The translations under genes were made by a program, and so were the position numbers. A DNA stretch of 11,850 nt from an uncultured Fidelibacterota bacterium (GTDB lineage Bacteria; Fidelibacterota; Marinisomatia; Marinisomatales; UBA1611), in assembly GCA_937893835.1 (NCBI GenBank), contig CALCSS010000210.1:1-11850 (forward strand). Reading direction: 5' to 3'. This document shows, in pieces, positions 1 through 5,787 of the stretch. The stretch's first letter is position 1, and each line of letters begins with the position of its first letter. The notes below the pieces were generated by a model, which had not been told where the DNA came from, ran no database searches, and was given only the letters and a program-made list of their open reading frames with translations.

Positions 1-80
1 ACGGTAGTTTCTGCTGGCAATACGGCTACAAGAGCCAAAGCTACTAGTGTTGAAACGATTGATTTGAATAAGCGAGTCAT
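1..80 (-). CDS. Secreted lysine-rich peptide, copy 1 (5' part only, cut by left edge)
   Basis: The visible part encodes 26 complete codons from an ATG at 80-78. They give a signal peptide: a short basic start (MTRLFK), a hydrophobic core of about 15 residues, then PAETTV, where the window ends. All 80 bases are identical to the start of the complete copy at 536-457. The start is supported by an AAGGAG-type ribosome binding site on the minus strand, about 6 bases before the ATG. It lies 211 bases downstream of the stop of copy 2, in the same orientation and separated from it by a strong terminator, so each copy is probably its own transcription unit. Whether this copy also ends in a lysine-rich tail cannot be seen. 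Function unknown. Confidence 0.7.
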   Translation of the reverse strand, partial: MTRLFKSIVSTLVALALVAVLPAETT

Positions 81-151
81 ATGAACTCTCCTTTTCTTGT
101 TTCGTTTTGGTTAACCATAAACTGTCAAAATTGTTTTGACCAGTCAGAGTG

Positions 152-181
152 AATATATCCGCCCTTTCCAGTAATAGTCAA
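152..181 (-). promoter_or_regulatory. Sigma-70-like promoter of copy 1
   Basis: Read on the minus strand: TTGACT (181-176), an 18-base spacer, then TATATT (157-152). The same arrangement sits at the identical offset before copy 2, in a region where the two copies otherwise differ at roughly a quarter of positions, which supports function. The predicted transcript start is near 145, giving a leader of about 65 bases. This is a pattern match without experimental support. Confidence 0.5.
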
Positions 182-231
182 GTCATATCGGAGTATCATA
201 TGAGTATTGTGATTTATGGCACATTAGATCA

Positions 232-275
232 AATAAATAAAAAAGGGTACGCTGGCGCACCCTTTTTTATTTATT
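232..275 (-). terminator. Rho-independent terminator of lysine-rich peptide copy 2
   Basis: Perfect 17-base inverted repeat: arms 232-248 and 259-275, loop of 10 bases (249-258). Each arm has a run of six A or T next to GGGT or ACCC, so on the minus strand the hairpin is followed by a U-rich tract. It starts 16 bases past the stop codon of copy 2 at 291. The symmetry means it could work in both directions. No other gene is visible between 81 and 290. Confidence 0.85.
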
Positions 276-290
276 GAAAAAGAGATAAGA

Positions 291-536
291 TTATTTAGAA
301 CCAAATATATGTGACCAAAAGCCTGCTTTTCCTTTCTTTTTACCTTTATTAACGATCTTCTTACCTTTTTTCTTCTTTTTCTTTTTCTCGGCCGCACTAG
401 CAAAGACAGCATCATTGCTATCTTGTTCTATAGCAAATTCTACTTGGTCAGCGTTAACGGTAGTTTCTGCTGGCAATACGGCTACAAGAGCCAAAGCTAC
501 TAGTGTTGAAACGATTGATTTGAATAAGCGAGTCAT
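291..536 (-). CDS. Small secreted lysine-rich peptide precursor, copy 2 (81 aa)
   Basis: Not a family I recognise. The ATG at 536-534 is chosen over an in-frame GTG six bases upstream because GGAGAG lies five bases before it and copy 1 uses the matching ATG. Residues 1-29 look like a Sec signal peptide (basic MTRLFK, hydrophobic core about 7-21, likely cleavage after VNA). Residues 30-50 carry six acidic and no basic residues. Residues 51-81 carry 15 lysines, beginning with seven in a row and ending AGFWSHIFGSK, a short aromatic tail. The lysine run uses mixed AAA and AAG codons, so it is not a simple slipped mononucleotide tract. Acidic segment followed by cationic segment recalls precursors of cationic peptides, but binding to nucleic acid or envelope polyanions is equally possible. 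It has its own promoter and terminator and a tandem paralogue. Confidence 0.75.
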   Translation of the reverse strand: MTRLFKSIVSTLVALALVAVLPAETTVNADQVEFAIEQDSNDAVFASAAEKKKKKKKGKKIVNKGKKKGKAGFWSHIFGSK

Positions 537-640
537 ATTCACTCTCCTTTCCTTGTTTCTTTTTGGTTAACCTTAACATGTCAAAAATGATTTGTTCAGG
601 CATGACTAATGTATCTGCCAATTCCATTAAGAGTCAAGAC
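457..640. repeat. Tandem duplication, unit 2 (partner 1-184)
   Basis: Second copy of the duplicated segment, covering the first 80 coding bases, leader and promoter of the complete lysine-rich peptide gene. Blocks unchanged between copies include the GGAGAG ribosome binding site core, the GGTTAACC palindrome (109-116 and 565-572), TGTCAA (123-128 and 579-584) and the AGTCAA complementary to the -35 TTGACT box. Confidence 0.85.
608..637 (-). promoter_or_regulatory. Sigma-70-like promoter of copy 2
   Basis: Minus-strand TTGACT (637-632), 18-base spacer, TACATT (613-608). The boxes and spacing match those before copy 1, with one base changed in the -10 box (TATATT there). The predicted start is near 601, giving a leader of about 65 bases that includes GGTTAACC. 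Supported by conservation between diverged copies. Confidence 0.5.
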
Positions 641-700
641 TATTAGGTGAAGACCATATTTACAATATTGTTCACGCAACATTCATTCAATTAATATCAA

Positions 701-730
701 TTGTTTTCAAAGGATAAAATATTTTATAAT
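701..730 (+). promoter_or_regulatory. Candidate promoter of the ABC transporter operon
   Basis: TTGTTT (701-706), an 18-base spacer and a perfect TATAAT (725-730), 70 bases before the first gene of the operon. The 264-base gap between the divergent genes (537-800) otherwise holds only the copy 2 promoter and leader and AT-rich sequence. AT-rich DNA gives chance matches, so this is moderate evidence. Confidence 0.45.
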
Positions 731-800
731 ATTCCGGGCTTATTTTTTGGAACTTTATGATCATTTATCAATACAAGGCATTTTACCAAGGAGCAAATGA

Positions 801-1754
801 ATGATTCAAATAGATAATCTATCTAAGAATTACGGTACGGTCCAGGCAGTTGATTCAATATCATTCTCACTCAATGATGGGGAGATCGTTGGATTCTTAG
901 GTGCCAATGGTGCTGGGAAGAGTACAACATTAAAAATGATAACTGGTTACATCACGCCTACCTCTGGCAATGTCACCATAGATGATAAGAACATCATCGA
1001 CGATTGCATAGCCATACAGAAGATGGTTGGATATTTACCAGAGCTAAATCCTCTCTATGCTGAGATGAAGGTTCATGAGTATCTGAAGTTTCATGCATCA
1101 ATACGTGGGATCACTGGCAATGAATTCATAGAATCATTGAAAAGAGTGGTCAGTGAGTGTGGCTTACAGGGTGTCGTTCATAGAACCATAGGTAACTGTT
1201 CAAAAGGATATAAACAAAGGATCGGCCTTGCTGCCGCAATGATCCATGATCCAAAGATCCTCATACTTGATGAACCAGTCACAGGCCTTGACCCTAATCA
1301 GATAGTAGAGATACGTGGACTGATCAAAAAACTTGGAAAAGAGAAACTCGTTTTGATGTCATCTCACATATTGCAAGAGATACAGGCCACTGTTGATAGG
1401 ATCATCATCATTGACAATGGCAAGATAGTTGCTGATGGAACAAGTGATGAATTGATATCAGGCGCTCAAGGCAAGACCCAACTCCACTTGGAGATATCCA
1501 ATGCTGAGGAGAATGCAATACAGGAGATGAAGGCCACCATGCCAGAGCTACACATAAAGGATGTTACTAAAAGTGGTGAAAATTTTAATATTGTCATTGA
1601 ATATGCATCTGGGTCAGATCCGAGGAAGGACATCTTTAACCATGCAGTTGCTCAATCTTGGGTGATAACTGAAATGAGAGTAACAGAGAAGAACTTGGAG
1701 GATATTTTTAGAAACCTTACGGGTAAGGTCAATGAAGGAGCTGATGATGAATAA
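801..1754 (+). CDS. ABC transporter ATP-binding protein, GldA type
   Basis: Cytoplasmic ATPase subunit that powers the membrane partner encoded next. Seen in the 317 residues: Walker A GANGAGKST (34-42), the GYLPE segment at the Q-loop position (77-81) typical of ABC-2/GldA-type ATPases, a modified signature CSKGY in place of LSGGQ (about 133-137), Walker B ILILDEP (153-159), D-loop GLD (162-164) and H-loop His189. The region after residue 220 is the usual C-terminal extension of drug and polysaccharide export ATPases, ending in a conserved LEDIF-type helix. AAGGAG lies seven bases before the ATG. It is the first gene of a four-gene operon and overlaps the permease gene by 8 bases. Order and sequence resemble gldA-gldF-gldG of gliding Bacteroidetes, but that family is also found in non-gliding bacteria. 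The substrate is unknown. Confidence 0.92.
   Translation: MIQIDNLSKNYGTVQAVDSISFSLNDGEIVGFLGANGAGKSTTLKMITGYITPTSGNVTIDDKNIIDDCIAIQKMVGYLPELNPLYAEMKVHEYLKFHASIRGITGNEFIESLKRVVSECGLQGVVHRTIGNCSKGYKQRIGLAAAMIHDPKILILDEPVTGLDPNQIVEIRGLIKKLGKEKLVLMSSHILQEIQATVDRIIIIDNGKIVADGTSDELISGAQGKTQLHLEISNAEENAIQEMKATMPELHIKDVTKSGENFNIVIEYASGSDPRKDIFNHAVAQSWVITEMRVTEKNLEDIFRNLTGKVNEGADDE
1735..1740 (+). promoter_or_regulatory. Ribosome binding site that sets the permease start
   Basis: AAGGAG lies inside the end of the ATPase gene. It is six bases before the ATG at 1747, only three before the ATG at 1744, and one base after the in-frame ATG at 1732-1734. It therefore supports 1747 as the start, with translational coupling to the ATPase stop at 1752-1754. 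Confidence 0.7.
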
Positions 1755-2460
1755 CATATTGACGATATTCAAAAAAGAGCTCCGTGCCTTCTTTACAAGT
1801 CCAATGGCTTATATTTTTCTAGTGGTCTTTGCTCTGATCAATGGTTATTTCTTCAACATACAATTTTTCCTGATCAATGAGTCAGACATGAGAGTATTGT
1901 TCGGTATCGTTCCGCTGGTGTACCTATTCTTCATTCCAGCTATTTCCATGGGATTGATCTCAAGGGAAAAGAGTCTGGGTACCATTGAGATCATATCGAC
2001 CATGCCCATTCTAGAACGGGATATTGTTATCGGAAAATATCTGGCTGGTTTTGTATTGATCCTTTTAGGACTACTAACAACCCTAATACATTACCTTACA
2101 CTGTGCTACGTTGGTACATCCATTGACCATGGCGCAGTATTCACTGGGTATATAGGCCTCGCGCTGCTAGGTGGTGTCTATACCGCTGTCAGTCTTTTCG
2201 CCAGCAGTCTTACTGATAATCAAGTGATCGCATTTATCATTGGAATAGCCATTGTGTTATTATTTTTCATGATGGACAAACTCCTCTTTTTTATGCCATC
2301 ATCTTTGAGTGGAGTTGTGCAGTTTCTGAGCACTGACTTCCACCTGTCAAATATGTCCAGAGGAGTGTTGGACACACGCAACTTAATCTATTTTGGATCT
2401 GTGATCGGATTCTTCCTCTCGATCACTACTAGAATCTTAGAATCTCGTAAATGGAACTGA
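1747..2460 (+). CDS. ABC-2 type permease, GldF-like
   Basis: Integral inner membrane subunit of the ABC exporter, 237 residues from the ATG at 1747; in-frame ATGs at 1732 and 1744 are less well placed relative to AAGGAG. About six membrane segments are visible at roughly 19-42, 50-72, 97-120, 130-152, 158-181 and 212-230. The N-terminal KKELRAFFTSPMAYIF block and the SREKSLGTIEIISTMPI block after the second segment are typical of ABC-2 permeases of the GldF/NosY type, and the length matches GldF. It overlaps the ATPase gene by 8 bases and is followed after 4 bases by the GldG-like gene, so ATPase, permease and auxiliary subunit are made together. No residue reveals the cargo. Confidence 0.88.
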   Translation: MNNILTIFKKELRAFFTSPMAYIFLVVFALINGYFFNIQFFLINESDMRVLFGIVPLVYLFFIPAISMGLISREKSLGTIEIISTMPILERDIVIGKYLAGFVLILLGLLTTLIHYLTLCYVGTSIDHGAVFTGYIGLALLGGVYTAVSLFASSLTDNQVIAFIIGIAIVLLFFMMDKLLFFMPSSLSGVVQFLSTDFHLSNMSRGVLDTRNLIYFGSVIGFFLSITTRILESRKWN

Positions 2461-2464
2461 ATCA

Positions 2465-4033
2465 ATGCTCATAAAGAATAAAAATTCATTCATCGTTTTT
2501 GTAGGAGGTCTACTCTTAGGTCTCATTTTACTCAATCTTATATCAAGAGATAATTTTCACCGATTTGACCTTACAGATAATAAAAAATTCTCTCTTTCAT
2601 CATCAAGTGAGGCCATAGTCTCAAAATTGGATGATCGTCTTACCATCAAGGTATATTTTTCTGATGATCTTCCAAGTGAACTAGGAAACACCAGGCGATT
2701 CTTACAGGATATTCTTGAGGAATACCAGGCCCTTTCTAATGATGTAAGCTTCTTCTTCCATGCTCCTGAATCTGATACAGAGCTTGAAGAACAAGCCCGA
2801 AAGGATGGTATTCAGCCAGTACAGATGCAGGCACTGGAGAATGATCAGATGGTAGTAAAAAAGGTCTACCTAGGTATGGTTCTTTTATTTGAGAACAAGA
2901 AAGAGATCATTCCACTTATCCAGTCAACGGCTGGTCTGGAGTACATGATAAGTACCAAAATAAAGACCCTGATCAACATCAATAAGAAAACGATCGGTCT
3001 AATGGCTCTTGATGACCAAAACAAACCAAAAACTGATAATCTCACATCTCAGCTTAATCAACACTACAATTTTAGGCCTGTAGACCCTAAGAATGATATT
3101 CCAAGCAATATTGATGTTCTTCTTGTTAGTGGTGCGTCAGATACGGTAGATACGGTCACTATTGATAATCTTAGGTCTTATTTGAAAAGCGGAAAGAAGG
3201 TACTATTTACTCAAAGTGGAGTCAACGCAGACATCCAGATGCAGCAGGCCTTCCCAATAGAATCAAACATATTTGCATTCTTGAATGATTATAATATTGA
3301 CATACAAAAGAACCTGGTCCTAGATGCCAAATGTGGGAACGTTCAGGTTCAGCAATCTGTTGGACTCTTTCGCATGAATAGAGCGGTTCAATATCCATTT
3401 TTCCCAATTGTTGATTCCTTTAATATTTCTGATTCCATATCTAAGATCATTGTCAATAAACTTGAACAGGTTCTTCCTCTATTCCCAAGTGAAATACAGA
3501 TCGACACCATTAAAAATGATGATATCTCGAATGTCACAACTCTATTCACATCTTCAAATAACAGTGGGCTCATGTCCTCAAATTTCATGCTGAGTCCAGA
3601 TCCTCAACAAAATCCATTTCTAAAGATGCTTGGACAAAGAGGGAAGATCCTGTCAGTTGTGTCCACTCTCAAGACCGGCGGTGAGTTAATGGTCATTGCT
3701 GACTCTAGATTTTTAAGCGATGAAGGCGGAATGTCCATCCCCGACAATATGGTCTTTTTAATGAATGCTGTTGACTATTTGGCTGATGATGAGGACCTAA
3801 TATCATTAAGATCAAGAGAAGTGACAAGTCGTCCACTGGACATTTTGAAACTTAATGATGAGGAAGAGTTATCAATGTCTCAGGATGAAAAAGACAAAAA
3901 CAAAGACCGAATCAAAAAGAGATGGAAATTGGCAAATTTGATCATTCCCTCACTCTTGATCATTGGATTTGGATTTTTGCGAATTAGAAAAGAAAAGAAT
4001 CAAGCGGAGGTTCTAAGGCAGATCTATGACTAA
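2465..4033 (+). CDS. GldG-like ABC transporter auxiliary protein
   Basis: 522 residues with one membrane segment at each end (about 9-27 and 489-505) and a large soluble part between, as in GldG and other ABC_transp_aux proteins. The motif after the first segment, FDLTDNKKFSLSSSSEAIV (34-52), followed by LDDRLTIKVYFSDDLP, is a family hallmark. It is followed by a domain built like an extracytoplasmic GATase-like or Rossmann fold, with a VDVLLVSG-type strand near the middle. The C-terminal segment is flanked by KKRWK and RIRKEK, so the soluble part faces the periplasm and both ends the cytoplasm. No clear ribosome binding site precedes the ATG, which starts 4 bases after the permease stop, so coupled translation is likely. 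It probably forms a complex with the two genes upstream. Confidence 0.85.
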   Translation: MLIKNKNSFIVFVGGLLLGLILLNLISRDNFHRFDLTDNKKFSLSSSSEAIVSKLDDRLTIKVYFSDDLPSELGNTRRFLQDILEEYQALSNDVSFFFHAPESDTELEEQARKDGIQPVQMQALENDQMVVKKVYLGMVLLFENKKEIIPLIQSTAGLEYMISTKIKTLININKKTIGLMALDDQNKPKTDNLTSQLNQHYNFRPVDPKNDIPSNIDVLLVSGASDTVDTVTIDNLRSYLKSGKKVLFTQSGVNADIQMQQAFPIESNIFAFLNDYNIDIQKNLVLDAKCGNVQVQQSVGLFRMNRAVQYPFFPIVDSFNISDSISKIIVNKLEQVLPLFPSEIQIDTIKNDDISNVTTLFTSSNNSGLMSSNFMLSPDPQQNPFLKMLGQRGKILSVVSTLKTGGELMVIADSRFLSDEGGMSIPDNMVFLMNAVDYLADDEDLISLRSREVTSRPLDILKLNDEEELSMSQDEKDKNKDRIKKRWKLANLIIPSLLIIGFGFLRIRKEKNQAEVLRQIYD

Positions 4034-4580
4034 TACTATAAAATACAGTATCGGTGTACTGGCACTTCTTTTAATATTATTCTTCGGTAACCAGAGTTCA
4101 CAGAAATCCTATGATCTAGAAGGTGAACCCATATATTCTGGTTCAAAAGAAAAGATATCTAGAATTGTGATCAGTGAGAATGATGACACATTGGAGCTAG
4201 TTCGCTCTGATACGACATGGAGTATCACTCAGGCTGGATCATTAAAGGTGAAGGATCTTCAAATAGGTAAATTCTTCGATCGTCTCTTGACCGTAGAACA
4301 AGAAATGTTAATATCATCAAAAAGTGAAAAATGGGAGAAGTTTGGAGTGGATGACTCTCTGGGTAGGCATCTTCAGGTTTTCGATGAAAATAACAATGAA
4401 CTTCTACACTACATATTTGGAAATTCAGGGCAAGATTATCAGCATAATTACATAAGACAGAACAGATCGAATAATGTCTATAGGACAAATGACAATGTTT
4501 ATTTCTTGTTGAACACCAGTACCACCTATTGGGGTGAAAAACCAAAAATACCAGAACCTGAAAAGGTCAACGAAAATTAA
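4026..4580 (+). CDS. DUF4340-like membrane-anchored protein
   Basis: 184 residues with an N-terminal membrane anchor (about 7-20) and a periplasmic domain of alternating strands. Blocks such as ISRIVISENDDTLELVRSDTTWSI, the segment around KFGVDDSLGRHLQVF and IFGNSGQDYQHNYIRQ fit the DUF4340 pattern of a substrate-free, strand-rich repeat. DUF4340 proteins are commonly encoded next to GldG-type auxiliary proteins, which is the second reason for the call. This one is shorter than most members and ends in a proline- and charge-rich tail (PKIPEPEKVNEN). It overlaps the preceding gene by 8 bases, with AAGG about 8 bases before the ATG. As last gene of the operon, it may be an accessory part of the exporter. 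The biochemical role of the family is not known. Confidence 0.75.
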   Translation: MTNTIKYSIGVLALLLILFFGNQSSQKSYDLEGEPIYSGSKEKISRIVISENDDTLELVRSDTTWSITQAGSLKVKDLQIGKFFDRLLTVEQEMLISSKSEKWEKFGVDDSLGRHLQVFDENNNELLHYIFGNSGQDYQHNYIRQNRSNNVYRTNDNVYFLLNTSTTYWGEKPKIPEPEKVNEN

Positions 4581-4587
4581 TTCAGAA

Positions 4588-4634
4588 CTGCATTTGCTGG
4601 TTACCCTCCTATACCCTCCAAACTGGCAATGCAG
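4588..4634 (+). other. Hairpin between ABC operon and GroES-like gene, loop with two TACCCTCC
   Basis: Arms 4588-4602 and 4621-4634 pair over 14 base pairs, with one bulged T and two G-U pairs. The loop region contains TACCCTCC twice (4602-4609 and 4612-4619), ten bases apart. It lies 8 bases past the operon stop, the place for a terminator, but no T-run follows, so it is not a classic rho-independent one. It may be an RNA-processing or 3'-end-protecting stem, or a regulatory element in the leader of the next gene. Confidence 0.5.
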
Positions 4635-4669
4635 TCTCTGGATGAACTTCTTCATCGCTTGATACGAAA

Positions 4670-5047
4670 ATGAAAAGTTCAAATAAACAAATATTGGTCG
4701 TTGGTGATAGGGTCTTGATCAGACCAGATACGGGTGAGTCAAAATCACCTGCAGGCCTATACCTACCCCCTAGTGTGATTGAAAAACAAGAAATCAGGGG
4801 TGGAATGGTGGTTGAGGTTGGACCAGGGATACCTCTTGGAAGTCCTGATGGGTCCTTTGAAGAACCTTGGAAGGAAAAAAGGTCAGACGTAAAATATATT
4901 CCTACTCAAGCCGATATTGGTGACTATGCTCTCTTTCTTGGAAAAGCCAGCATTGAGATAAAGATAGAGGAAAAGGACTACCTCATTGTATCTCAATCTG
5001 CGATCCTTATCTTGATAAGAGATGATCTTGGCAGAGTATTGGCCTAG
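4670..5047 (+). CDS. GroES-like co-chaperonin with enlarged roof loop
   Basis: Cpn10/GroES family, 125 residues against about 95 for ordinary GroES. The N-terminal VGDRVLIRPD (11-20), the mobile-loop region 21-44 with GLYLPP (29-34) where GroES has its hydrophobic GroEL-binding tripeptide, the GGMVVEVGPG strand (44-53) and the C-terminal DYLIVSQSAILILIRD (103-118) fit the fold. The extra length lies mainly between GPG and the second half (about 54-83, with EEPWKEKR), at the roof hairpin. Similar longer co-chaperonins occur in Bacteroidetes-related genomes. No groEL is adjacent, so it is probably a second, specialised copy. No Shine-Dalgarno sequence is visible before the ATG; an in-frame TGA at 4643-4645 limits upstream extension. 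It converges on the sirtuin gene and shares its CTAG. Confidence 0.82.
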   Translation: MKSSNKQILVVGDRVLIRPDTGESKSPAGLYLPPSVIEKQEIRGGMVVEVGPGIPLGSPDGSFEEPWKEKRSDVKYIPTQADIGDYALFLGKASIEIKIEEKDYLIVSQSAILILIRDDLGRVLA

Positions 5048-5703
5048 AACGACAAATTCTCTTTTAATAACAGATCTAGACCGCCTCCCGCCTTTTCCCT
5101 TATCCTTCTATCATAGATCGAGGATAGTTCCGTCTCTTCTGGATTGATCTCTATGCAATAGGCGCCTGCATTTTTTGCTAAATTAGGAAAACCAGCAGCC
5201 GGCCAAACCATAGCGCTGGTCCCAATGCTTACAAATAGGTCACAGTCGGTTATGGCTTGGATGGCATTTTGCACTGTTACTTCCTCTAACATGTCTTGAA
5301 ACCAAATTATATTAGGACGCAAATTCAGTCCACAGTCGCAGTAGCGATTTGCATATTTTCCGTTTTTGGAATCACTAATGACCCTATTTTCAGACTGACA
5401 TCTCATTTCCCATAGACTGCCATGCAACTCTATGACATTTATCGTGTCTGCTCTTTGATGCATGCCATCAATATTTTGTGTGACTATGGTTGTATTTGGA
5501 AATCTTTCTTGGACAAGTTTAATAAGGTTATGGCCATGATGTGGTTTGCATTTTAAAGCCTCAATGCGTCTTAACTCATGAAAATCCAAGACCTGGTCAG
5601 GGTCATTGACAAATGCATCTTCACATGCATATTCTTCCCATTTATATTCATGCCATATACCACCACGTCCCCTGTACGTAGGAACACCTGACTCTGCAGA
5701 CAT
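5044..5703 (-). CDS. cobB: CobB-type sirtuin (NAD-dependent protein deacylase), N-terminus unresolved
   Basis: Removes acyl groups from protein lysines using NAD. Numbered from the first ATG (219 aa): SAESGVPTYRG (2-12), QNID (76-79), catalytic His94 in ELHG, cysteines 102, 122 and 124 in the zinc region, GTS (161-163) and EINPEE (185-190). The gene resembles E. coli CobB (class III). In the deacylase YxxR position it has HELR (42-45), a Tyr to His change with the Arg kept. The coding frame clearly continues upstream of this ATG: codons up to 5754 read VIVLSPFERIVFFTGAG, which contains the invariant NAD-binding GAG, but then meets TGA at 5757-5755 with no ATG, GTG or TTG. The real start is therefore non-standard (ATA at 5751-5749 is possible) or the 5' end carries a mutation or sequence error. 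It is the last gene of the lipoprotein cluster. Confidence 0.88.
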   Translation of the reverse strand: MSAESGVPTYRGRGGIWHEYKWEEYACEDAFVNDPDQVLDFHELRRIEALKCKPHHGHNLIKLVQERFPNTTIVTQNIDGMHQRADTINVIELHGSLWEMRCQSENRVISDSKNGKYANRYCDCGLNLRPNIIWFQDMLEEVTVQNAIQAITDCDLFVSIGTSAMVWPAAGFPNLAKNAGAYCIEINPEETELSSIYDRRIREKAGGGLDLLLKENLSF

Positions 5704-5787
5704 GCCTGCACCTGTGAAAAATACGATTCGTTCAAATGGTGATAAAACTATTACTCAAACCTATCGTTTATCATAAATGAATCCATA

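Larger units (their letters stand above)
1..184. repeat. Tandem duplication, unit 1 (partner 457-640)
   Basis: This segment aligns without gaps to 457-640 at a constant offset of 456 bases. By hand comparison, bases 1-80 (coding) are identical. Bases 81-130 (ribosome binding site and leader) have 7 differences in 50, and bases 131-184 (promoter region) have 17 in 54. Similarity fades beyond about 184. It is a duplicated gene with its promoter; the unit continues off the left edge. Confidence 0.85.

Noticed and set aside
350..392. Simple A/G-rich microsatellite within the peptide gene
   Set aside because: Lysine codons AAA and AAG are mixed irregularly and the frame is kept, so coding explains it better than repeat slippage.
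224..415. Arg/Lys-rich open frame overlapping the lysine-rich peptide on the same strand
   Set aside because: It is an out-of-frame reading of the AAG/AAA-rich part of the peptide gene and runs through its terminator; no ribosome binding site.
3139..3156. Nine-base tandem repeat (AGATACGGT twice)
   Set aside because: It lies in frame inside the GldG-like gene and encodes DTVDTV; a two-unit repeat is trivial.
801..4580. Call of a gliding motility system
   Set aside because: Only the ABC transporter type is shared; none of the core gliding or type IX secretion proteins is encoded in the window.
4225..4682. Two minus-strand open frames opposite the DUF4340-like gene
   Set aside because: Shadow frames: no ribosome binding site, unusual composition, and the plus-strand gene is well supported and part of an operon.
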